Of a DNA stretch of 64,000 nt, positions 8,425 through 15,265 are shown in pieces; position 1 is the first letter of the stretch; every line of letters starts with the position of its first letter. The notes below the pieces were generated by a model. The model saw nothing but the letters and a program-made list of their open reading frames with translations, made no database searches and was not told where the DNA came from. Origin of the DNA: Fusobacterium perfoetens. Lineage in GTDB: Bacteria; Fusobacteriota; Fusobacteriia; Fusobacteriales; Fusobacteriaceae. The translations under genes were made by a program, and so were the position numbers. The stretch is from NCBI RefSeq assembly GCF_021531475.1, contig NZ_JADYTX010000002.1:1-64000 (forward strand), read 5' to 3'.

Positions 8425-9789
8425 TTACAGATTTTTATGTTTAGCTCTGTCACTAGCATCAGCAACTTTTTTAACTAGTTTGTATAAAGCTATAATAGCA
8501 ATTAGGTTAGGTATTGCCATAAGCCCATTAAATAGGTCTGATAAATTCCATACTAAATCAACTTTTGCCATTGAACCAAGAATTATAAATAATATTACAA
8601 TTACTCTATATGGATTCATACCTTTTTCTCCAAAAAGATATTTTATATTAGCGATACCGAAATAGTACCAACCAATAATAGTAGAAAGAGCAAAGAAGAA
8701 TAAACAAATAGCTATAAATATTCCTCCGTAACTTCCTAAAACTTTATTAAAAGCAAGTTGAGTAAGAGTAATTCCAGTAAATCCACTTCCAACTCCACCA
8801 GTCATAATAATAACAAAAGCTGTACAGTTTAAAACTACAAATGTGTCAATGAAAACAGTTATAATAGCAACAGATCCTTGATGACTAGGTTTATCAACTT
8901 TTGCAACTGCGTGAGCGTGAGGAGTAGAACCCATACCAGCTTCGTTAGAGAATAATCCTCTTGCCACTCCAAATCTAACAGCCTCTTTTATTGTAATACC
9001 AGTAGCTCCTCCTAAAACAGCAGATGGATTAAAAGCACCAGTGATTATCATTTTGAAAGCTGGGATAACTTGTGAAAAATTAAATATAATTATAAGGATA
9101 GAAGCTCCAACATATAATCCAGCCATTATAGGAACAACTTTTTCTGTGAAAGAAGCTATTCTTTGAGTTCCTCCCCAGAAAATAAATCCAGATACAATAG
9201 CAATAGGGATTCCTATATAGATAGGTTTTATAGAAAGTACATTACTAAAAGCTGAAGCGATTGAGTTAGCTTGAACAGCATTTCCCATAAATGATAGAGC
9301 TAAGACACAAGAAAGAGCAAAGAAAATAGCAAGCCCTTTACTAAATCTGTTTTTTCCAAGTCCTTCACTGATATAGTAAGCAGGTCCTCCAACAATCTCT
9401 CCGTCCACTCTTTGTTTGTAAAGTTGTCCTAAAACTGCCTCAGCGTAAACAGTTGCCATTCCAAAGAAAGCACTAACCCACATCCAAAATATTGCTCCAG
9501 GACCTCCTGAGGCGATAGCTGTAGCTGCTCCAGCAAGGTTACCAGTTCCAACTTGAGCTGCAATAGCAGTTGCTAAAGATTGGAAAGAACTCATTCCGTC
9601 TGCTCCAGCACTTTCACCGTTTAAGTTTACACCTTTTACTGCTCTTTTGTAACCTTCACCAAATTTCCTGACTTGTATAAATTTTAAAACAACAGTAAAA
9701 AATATACCTGTACCAATAAGAAGTAGTATTAAAACCTTATTCCAAACAAATCCACTGACATTCTGTACCAACAAATTAAAATTCTCCAT
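8425..9789 (-). CDS. Sodium:alanine/glycine symporter (AGCS family)
   Basis: A 454-residue membrane carrier with about ten hydrophobic segments and the AGCS landmarks TAIAAQVGTGNLAGAATA and GLFSNEAGMGSTPHAHA. It imports alanine or glycine with Na+. The start at 9789 (MENFNLL) is chosen because GAGGAGAGGA precedes it at normal distance; an upstream in-frame non-ATG extension has no RBS. No separate terminator is visible; transcripts could end at the fhs riboswitch terminator. Confidence 0.9.
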   Translation of the reverse strand: MENFNLLVQNVSGFVWNKVLILLLIGTGIFFTVVLKFIQVRKFGEGYKRAVKGVNLNGESAGADGMSSFQSLATAIAAQVGTGNLAGAATAIASGGPGAIFWMWVSAFFGMATVYAEAVLGQLYKQRVDGEIVGGPAYYISEGLGKNRFSKGLAIFFALSCVLALSFMGNAVQANSIASAFSNVLSIKPIYIGIPIAIVSGFIFWGGTQRIASFTEKVVPIMAGLYVGASILIIIFNFSQVIPAFKMIITGAFNPSAVLGGATGITIKEAVRFGVARGLFSNEAGMGSTPHAHAVAKVDKPSHQGSVAIITVFIDTFVVLNCTAFVIIMTGGVGSGFTGITLTQLAFNKVLGSYGGIFIAICLFFFALSTIIGWYYFGIANIKYLFGEKGMNPYRVIVILFIILGSMAKVDLVWNLSDLFNGLMAIPNLIAIIALYKLVKKVADASDRAKHKNL

Positions 9790-10085
9790 ATATATCCTCT
9801 CCTCAATATTTTTTAAAAAATTTACTAAATGATACCACAAATAATTATTTTTTGGAATAGTTTTTTTGAAAAAATTTAAAAATATTTTTTATAAATTTTA
9901 ATTTGATTTTAAATAGAACTTAATATTCTAAAAAAATATATTAAAGTAAAAAAATATAGTTTTATTCTTTAGATGTTTTTCAAAAAAATATATACCATAT
10001 TAAAAAATTTTTTTCCTTTATTTGAATTTATGTGGTATACTATAATGTATATAAAATTATTTTATTAGAATAATAGGAGGTTGAA
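9790..10085. promoter_or_regulatory. Divergent intergenic region between agcS and the grdX-like gene
   Basis: Almost pure A/T. Leftward, TATCAT with a TG extension at 9834-9829 is a likely -10 for agcS. Rightward, TATAAT at 10041-10046 is a likely -10 for the grdX-like gene, with no convincing -35 at normal spacing. AGGAGG precedes the 10086 start. Nothing else is recognised. Confidence 0.45.
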
Positions 10086-10475
10086 ATGTCATTTACAATA
10101 GTTACTAATAATAAAAAAGTTTTTAATTTTTTTAAAGAAACTGATGAAGTTGTGTTGCTAGAGAATGAGGATATTTGCAGAGTTTTAGCAGAAGTTTACA
10201 AGTGTATTTTAAAAGGGCATAAATTATTAAGTGATCCTATAATTTATAACTTAGAAAACTCTAATAATCCGTTTAAATCTATTATAGTTTCTAAAGATTT
10301 TACAGCAGAAAATGGTATATCTCTTAATTTAATAAAAGGAGCTCTTAATATAGGAAAAAAATTGCCAGATATCTCTATGGAGAATATTTCTGAAGAAAAC
10401 CTAGAAGAGTATAAATTTATAGACTTAAATCTGCTTATAAATAGTATAAAAGAATTAAAAAATTTAAACTTATAA
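10086..10475 (+). CDS. GrdX-like protein
   Basis: A 129-residue cytoplasmic protein with the GrdX pattern: an N-terminal TIVTNN strand, then KGHKLLSDPI at about 46-55 and NPFKSIIVSKD at about 65-75. GrdX is a small protein of unknown role usually encoded with glycine/sarcosine/betaine reductase genes; none of those is present in this window. It is the first gene of a two-gene unit with the degenerate EAL gene 16 bases downstream. RBS AGGAGG. Confidence 0.7.
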   Translation: MSFTIVTNNKKVFNFFKETDEVVLLENEDICRVLAEVYKCILKGHKLLSDPIIYNLENSNNPFKSIIVSKDFTAENGISLNLIKGALNIGKKLPDISMENISEENLEEYKFIDLNLLINSIKELKNLNL

Positions 10476-10491
10476 ACTTAAAGGGGTTGTA

Positions 10492-11124
10492 ATGACTAAA
10501 CTAAATTTTAAAGAGATTTTAAATAAAGTAGTATTTGATTTTATTCCAGTTATAAATCTAAAAACAAATGAGATTTACGGATATAAAATAATTAAAAATT
10601 TTTCAAACACAGGTTTTTCAAGTAGTGAAGAGGTATATTCTCTGGCGTCAGAGAACGGTTTATTTGAGTTTTTTACTTTGAAATTACAGGAAAAATCTTA
10701 TAAACTAGCTTTGGAAAAAGGTTTTTCAGAGAAAAAATTATTTTATACTCTAAGGGTAGACTATATTGATGATCCAGATTTCTTTTTTGAGAGTGTTAAA
10801 AATTTAATATCAAATTTTGATATTCCTCTTGAAAATCTTATCTATGAGATAAAAGGTATCCACGGTTGGGACTCTATTAGTGATTTTTTAAATTATTTTG
10901 ATGATGACTCACCTTTATTATTCAAAGAATCAAAAATAGATTCATCAAGTCTTAATGTAATAGAAAATATGGATCCTAGATTTATAGAGGTTTCTTCAAT
11001 AGAATCTTTAAAAATTTTAAAAAGTAAAAAGAATATAAAAAGTAATATAATATTTAAAATAAAAGAAGAGATTTCAAAAGATGAGCTTTTAAGTCTTGGA
11101 GTAGATTTTATATACAAACATTAA
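10492..11124 (+). CDS. Degenerate EAL-domain protein
   Basis: A 210-residue protein following the EAL phosphodiesterase fold plan: FIPVINLKTNEIYGYKI (about 18-34, where active enzymes have the EAL signature), a helix LKLQEKSYKLALEKG, the strand KLFYTLRVDYIDDPDF, LENLIYEI, and KESKIDSSSL. The signature Glu is replaced (GYKI), the Asn strand is altered and the last part is short. Only the Glu of YEI and the KID remain. Cyclic-di-GMP hydrolysis is therefore unlikely; a binding or structural role is possible. RBS GGGG. Co-transcribed with the grdX-like gene. Confidence 0.65.
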   Translation: MTKLNFKEILNKVVFDFIPVINLKTNEIYGYKIIKNFSNTGFSSSEEVYSLASENGLFEFFTLKLQEKSYKLALEKGFSEKKLFYTLRVDYIDDPDFFFESVKNLISNFDIPLENLIYEIKGIHGWDSISDFLNYFDDDSPLLFKESKIDSSSLNVIENMDPRFIEVSSIESLKILKSKKNIKSNIIFKIKEEISKDELLSLGVDFIYKH

Positions 11125-11140
11125 AATAAATAAAAAAATT

Positions 11141-11173
11141 AGGAGCTTTGGTATTTTCCAAAACTCCTTTTCT
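11141..11173. terminator. Bidirectional terminator
   Basis: AGGAGCTTTGG (11141-11151) pairs with CCAAAACTCCT (11158-11168) with one mismatch and a T-run beyond. It separates the convergent EAL-like and nhaC genes. Confidence 0.8.
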
Positions 11174-11182
11174 TTTTAGATA

Positions 11183-12643
11183 TTATTTTGCAAAGCTAAT
11201 AAGAGTTGCAAATATATGTTTTATATTAGGCTTTTTTACAGTATCTTTATCTAAATATTTAATAGTAAATCCAGTATATCCATAGATACAAGATATAACA
11301 GGACTAATTAAATTCATAAAGCAGTATGGCACATAAACCCAAGGAGCGATACCAAGTGTTGCTATCATATAAGCTCCACAAGTGTTCCAAGGGATAAGAG
11401 GAGAAGTCATTGTACCAGAATCCTCTAAAGCTCTTGAAAGAGTAACTGGATCAAGATTTCTTTCTCTATATACATCTTTGAAAATTCTTCCAGTAATTAC
11501 TATTGAAAGATATTGTTCAGCAGCTAGCATATTTACAGCAAAAGCTGTAAGCAGTGTAGAAAGAATTAAACTTCCTGTTGAATTAGCAATGCTCATTATT
11601 TTCATAGCGATAGCGTTTAACATTCCAGTTCTTTCCATTACTCCACCTAAGAATAGAGAACAGATAATAAGAGCCACTGTACTTACCATACTATTCATTC
11701 CACCACGAGTAAGCAGATCATCTACCATTTGGTTTCCAGAATTAGAAACATATCCAACTTGTAAAGCTGTAACAAAATCTCTAAGAGATACTTTTTGAAC
11801 AAATACTGCAACAACTCCACCCATTATACTTCCAAATAAAAGTCCTGGTATAGCTGGAACTTTTTTTACTACAAGTCCAATTGTGATTATTGGTACTATA
11901 AATAAAATTGGTGTTATAGTAAATTCAGAAGTTAAAGTTGAAAGTATAGAATCAAGTACTGATGCGTCAACTTCTATTTCAGAATATTTCATTCCCATAA
12001 AAGTAAATATTATCATAGTGATAATAAAAGCTGGTATAGTAGTAGCTAACATTGATTTTATATGATCAAATAGATTAGAACCTGCCATAGCTGGTGCAAG
12101 GTTAGTTGTATCTGATAGAGGAGAAAGTTTGTCTCCCATATATGCTCCAGATATAATAGCTCCAACTGTTATGGGTGCAGGTATTCCAAGTCCAGCTCCA
12201 ACTCCCATTAAAGCGATACCGATTGTAGCAGCTGTACTCCAAGAACTTCCAGTTGCAATAGCAGCGATAAGAGATAATAAAACAGTAGCTGGTAAAAATA
12301 TACTTGGATCCATTATTTTAAGACCATAGAAAATCATAGTAGGAACAACCCCAGAAATAATCCAACTTCCTACAACCATTCCGATAATTAATAATATTAA
12401 GGCAGCTTCCATAGATGATTTAATTGTTTCAAGAATTCCTTCTAATATAGTAGACCATTCATAGTTTAATGCAAACATAGCCACACAAGCAGCTAACATT
12501 CCAGATATTATAATTGGAATATGTGGAGAAGCCTCAGTACACCTTATTGTATATCCTAATGAAATTATTAAAAATACTAATGGTATTAAAGCGTGAATAA
12601 ATTTTGTTTCTTTGATTACTTTTGATGTTGTTTCTTTTTTCAT
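11183..12643 (-). CDS. nhaC: NhaC-family Na+/H+ antiporter or related carrier
   Basis: A 486-residue membrane protein with about twelve hydrophobic segments. It has the family core ATGSSWSTAATIG followed by GDKLSPLSDTTNLAP at about 130-190, the ion-binding region of NhaC/YheL/MleN proteins. Members exchange Na+ for H+; some exchange organic acids such as malate/lactate, so the exact substrate is open. RBS GGGGG before the ATG. Its mRNA leader (12728-12850) is structured and ends in a terminator, suggesting ligand-controlled expression. Confidence 0.85.
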   Translation of the reverse strand: MKKETTSKVIKETKFIHALIPLVFLIISLGYTIRCTEASPHIPIIISGMLAACVAMFALNYEWSTILEGILETIKSSMEAALILLIIGMVVGSWIISGVVPTMIFYGLKIMDPSIFLPATVLLSLIAAIATGSSWSTAATIGIALMGVGAGLGIPAPITVGAIISGAYMGDKLSPLSDTTNLAPAMAGSNLFDHIKSMLATTIPAFIITMIIFTFMGMKYSEIEVDASVLDSILSTLTSEFTITPILFIVPIITIGLVVKKVPAIPGLLFGSIMGGVVAVFVQKVSLRDFVTALQVGYVSNSGNQMVDDLLTRGGMNSMVSTVALIICSLFLGGVMERTGMLNAIAMKIMSIANSTGSLILSTLLTAFAVNMLAAEQYLSIVITGRIFKDVYRERNLDPVTLSRALEDSGTMTSPLIPWNTCGAYMIATLGIAPWVYVPYCFMNLISPVISCIYGYTGFTIKYLDKDTVKKPNIKHIFATLISFAK

Positions 12644-12727
12644 TTTGTCCCCCTAAATTTTTAAATTTTAATTTCGAGAATTAAAATTTTAAATATCACC
12701 TCATTTTTAGAATAAAAAGTAATAAAA

Positions 12728-12850
12728 AAATGCCATTAGAACACTAATGGCATTACACACTAAACCCTGTGGACACATTAGAGCTCCCTGTCTATAAATG
12801 ACGAGGTTAGCTACGGTATTTAGCCGAATAAATGGGTCCCCCGCTTTTTT
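12728..12850 (-). ncRNA. Riboswitch-like leader with terminator upstream of nhaC
   Basis: On the minus strand the leader carries GCGGGGGACCCA, then CGGCTAAATACCG, GTAGCTAACCTCGTC and GACAGGGAGC. The GCTAACCTCGT block resembles the conserved element of the ydaO-type c-di-AMP riboswitch, but the GGGGUGAAU element of that class is absent. The neighbour (NhaC) also fits a Na+-sensing class. A perfect terminator follows (ATGCCATTAG, loop, CTAATGGCAT, T-run), and CTAATG in the aptamer-like part can pair with CATTAG of its 5' arm. Class is unresolved. The remaining 12851-12975 is AT-rich and presumably holds the promoter. Confidence 0.7.
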
Positions 12851-12975
12851 CTTAATTATAATTTGATACTAAAAATTATAAATAAAACTAAGCGATTGCT
12901 ATTCTTTATTTCAATATGAATTATACATCAAAAAAAATATTTGTCAATAGTTTTTTTTAAATATTAACATTATTT

Positions 12976-13314
12976 TTATACTAATGTACCTAATTTTTTT
13001 CCACCTAGTAGATGGAAGTGGATATGAAATACTTCTTGTCCACCATATTCATTACAGTTAGTGATTACTCTGTAACCTTCTTCCGCTATTCCTAAATCTT
13101 TTGCAATTTTTGCAATAGCTAGATACATTTCACCGATTAACTCTCTGTCTTCTTCTTTTATATCATTGATAGTAGGTATCTCTTTTTTAGGGATTACTAA
13201 TATATGAATAGGAGCTTGAGGGTTAATATCTTTAAAAGCTAGAACTTTATCATTTTCATAAACTATACTAGCTGGGATCTCTCTATTAATAATTTTTGTA
13301 AAAATTGTAGCCAT
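12976..13314 (-). CDS. HIT family nucleotide-binding protein (HINT-like)
   Basis: A 112-residue histidine-triad protein with the motif HIHFH at 97-101 preceded by GGQEVF. These are usually purine nucleoside phosphoramidases or adenylyl hydrolases. Length is typical of HINT. It is the last gene of an operon slyD-like, rpiB, HIT with gaps of 25-28 bases. RBS GGGAG. Confidence 0.93.
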   Translation of the reverse strand: MATIFTKIINREIPASIVYENDKVLAFKDINPQAPIHILVIPKKEIPTINDIKEEDRELIGEMYLAIAKIAKDLGIAEEGYRVITNCNEYGGQEVFHIHFHLLGGKKLGTLV

Positions 13315-13341
13315 ATCAATTCTCCCTTCTTAAGTTTGATG

Positions 13342-13770
13342 TTAGTCTTCTAACATTTCTACTCTAGCAACGTGTCTTCCACCTTCGAAAGCTGTAGTAA
13401 GGAAAGTATCAACCATTTCAAGAGCTAATACATCTCCAACCATTCTAGCACCGAAAGCTAAAACGTTAGCGTCGTTATGTTCTCTAGTAAGTCTAGCCAT
13501 TGTAGTATTCATACAAAGAGCAGCTCTTACACCTTTAACTTTATTAGCAGCGATAGAAATTCCTATACCTGTTCCACAGATAACAACTCCGTAGTCAGCT
13601 TCTTTTTTAGCAACAGCTTCTCCAACAGCTTTTCCATAAACTGGATAGTTAACAGATTCTGTTGAATGACAACCTAAATCAAGAACTTCATATCCTTTTT
13701 TTTCTAAATGAGATTTTACTTTTTCTTTTAATTCATATCCACCGTGGTCGCAACCTAAAGCAATTTTCAT
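13342..13770 (-). CDS. rpiB: Ribose-5-phosphate isomerase B
   Basis: A 142-residue LacA/RpiB-type isomerase interconverting ribose 5-phosphate and ribulose 5-phosphate. It has GCDHGGYELK at 6-15, Cys65 in VVICGTGIGIS (proton-transfer residue) and the REHNDANVL segment. RBS AAGGAG. It lies between the slyD-like and HIT genes on one transcript. It links to the split transketolase elsewhere in the window through the pentose phosphate pathway. Confidence 0.95.
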   Translation of the reverse strand: MKIALGCDHGGYELKEKVKSHLEKKGYEVLDLGCHSTESVNYPVYGKAVGEAVAKKEADYGVVICGTGIGISIAANKVKGVRAALCMNTTMARLTREHNDANVLAFGARMVGDVLALEMVDTFLTTAFEGGRHVARVEMLED

Positions 13771-13795
13771 TTTTTTAACTCCTTAAATATTTATA

Positions 13796-14455
13796 TTAGA
13801 AACCTTCAAATAGAGGTTCTCCAAATTCTAATTCTTTGTCAGTAGCTTCTCTAACACCTAAAACTTCTAATTCAAATCTAACATTTCTTCCAGCAAATGG
13901 GTGGTTTCCATCAGCTGTAACAACATCATCTTCAACTTTTGTGATAACGAAAGATTGCTCAGAACCATCTTCTAAGTCAGCTATAAAGTCAAGTCCAACA
14001 TAGATATCCTCAAATTCAACGAAGTCTTTTCTGTCCATTTCAACAACTAATTCTTCGTCACGTTCTCCGTATCCTTCTTCAACAGTTAAAGAAACTGTAT
14101 CTTTATATCCAGCTTTTTGACCAGTTAAAACTTCTTCGATTTTTGGAACGAAAGCTCCCATACCTTGAATATAGAAGAAAGGTCCAACTTCTTTAGTATC
14201 TTCTAATAATTCGTTAGTGTCATTGTCATATACTTTAAACTCAACAGTAACAACTTTACCTTCAGATATAGTGTTTGTGTTTCCTTTAGCTCTTTCAGAA
14301 GCTAATTTTTCTCTCAACTCTTTTATTTTATCTTCGTGGTTATGTCCACAACAACATTCTCCATCTTCATGGTGATGATGATGTTCATGTCCTCCACAAC
14401 ATTCGTGTTCTTTTTCGTGGTCATGTCCACAACAACATTCTTTTTCTTTATCCAT
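13796..14455 (-). CDS. SlyD-like FKBP peptidyl-prolyl isomerase with N-terminal His/Cys metal-binding segment
   Basis: A 219-residue protein. Residues 1-42 contain 8 Cys and 11 His in repeated CCCGHxH-like clusters. A charged helix and then a SlyD-type FKBP/insert-in-flap domain follow (GKVVTVEFKVYD, GPFFYIQGMGAFVPKIEEVL, EEGYGERD, DGNHPFAGRNVRFELEV). SlyD proteins fold clients and carry nickel or other metals on a C-terminal His tail; here the metal segment is at the N-terminus. Cytoplasmic. First gene of an operon with rpiB and HIT. A good RBS (GAGAGGTG) precedes the ATG. Confidence 0.9.
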   Translation of the reverse strand: MDKEKECCCGHDHEKEHECCGGHEHHHHHEDGECCCGHNHEDKIKELREKLASERAKGNTNTISEGKVVTVEFKVYDNDTNELLEDTKEVGPFFYIQGMGAFVPKIEEVLTGQKAGYKDTVSLTVEEGYGERDEELVVEMDRKDFVEFEDIYVGLDFIADLEDGSEQSFVITKVEDDVVTADGNHPFAGRNVRFELEVLGVREATDKELEFGEPLFEGF

Positions 14456-14489
14456 AATAACACCTCTCTTGTTTTAATTTGCTATCAAT

Positions 14490-14497
14490 AGTATATC
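14490..14497 (-). promoter_or_regulatory. -10 element for the slyD-like/rpiB/HIT operon
   Basis: Minus-strand TATACT at 14495-14490 with TG one base before it (extended -10), about 35 bases upstream of the slyD-like start. No strong -35 is seen. Confidence 0.5.
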
Positions 14498-14525
14498 ATA
14501 TCTTGAGTTAATTTTCTCTCTTTTT

Positions 14526-15131
14526 TTAAATTTTATATCCCATATTTTCTTTGACTAGGTCACAATTTTTTTTATCTGTTAAAATCTCTAGTAAAATAAA
14601 TGCCATTCTGAGTGCTGACTCAGGATTTGCAGTTGTAAAAATATTTTCATCACGGACTATAGTATCTTTTATAGGTATAGCACCAAATTTTTTAAGCTGA
14701 CTAAAATATCTCTCATTATCAAGGAAATATGTTGTAGCTTTTTTATTTTGTAAAACAGAAGCCTCTCCTAAAAGTATAGCTCCAGTACAAATCCCAACTA
14801 TAATTTTATTTTTTTTATAAAATTTTTGAATAATATCTTGGATTTTTGGATTTTTACCATCTTTAAAAAATCCTGCCATGCCAAATCCACCTGGGATTAC
14901 AAGAGCATCAAACCTGTCTATATCAATTTCATCTACTAATAAATCGATCTCTGTTTTTAGACCAAGGCTCCAAGTACATTTGATATCTTTTCCAAAAGAA
15001 GCAGTTTCCAATTTGATAGGATTTCCTTTATCTCCAACAACTGAGTTCCAACCAAAGACATCTATAAATGGAGAAACTTCTAAAATTTCAACTCCACTAG
15101 CCAGAAAAACTAAAATACTTTTCAAAATCAT
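14526..15131 (-). CDS. DJ-1/PfpI family protein
   Basis: A 201-residue class I glutamine-amidotransferase-like protein of the DJ-1/YajL group. It has Glu15, the GGFG turn at 81-84 and the nucleophile elbow GICTGAILLG with Cys115. Proposed family roles are protein/nucleotide repair or oxidative stress protection; the specific function is not readable. The ATG at 15131 is only one base from GGAG, so a TTG two codons later is possible. Confidence 0.88.
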   Translation of the reverse strand: MILKSILVFLASGVEILEVSPFIDVFGWNSVVGDKGNPIKLETASFGKDIKCTWSLGLKTEIDLLVDEIDIDRFDALVIPGGFGMAGFFKDGKNPKIQDIIQKFYKKNKIIVGICTGAILLGEASVLQNKKATTYFLDNERYFSQLKKFGAIPIKDTIVRDENIFTTANPESALRMAFILLEILTDKKNCDLVKENMGYKI

Positions 15132-15169
15132 ACTCCTTTTAACAAAAAATAAAAAAAATAAAAAAACTG

Positions 15170-15198
15170 TTGACTAATTCTGAAAAAAAACATAAAAT
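15170..15198 (+). promoter_or_regulatory. Promoter of the decarboxylase-arginase gene
   Basis: TTGACT at 15170-15175, 17-bp spacer and TAAAAT at 15193-15198. It is divergent from the DJ-1 gene. Confidence 0.65.
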
Positions 15199-15265
15199 AC
15201 AGTAATGTAAGAAAATTATAACACAAAAATCTAAAAATTAAAATATGGAGGTAAGAAAGAAAAGA

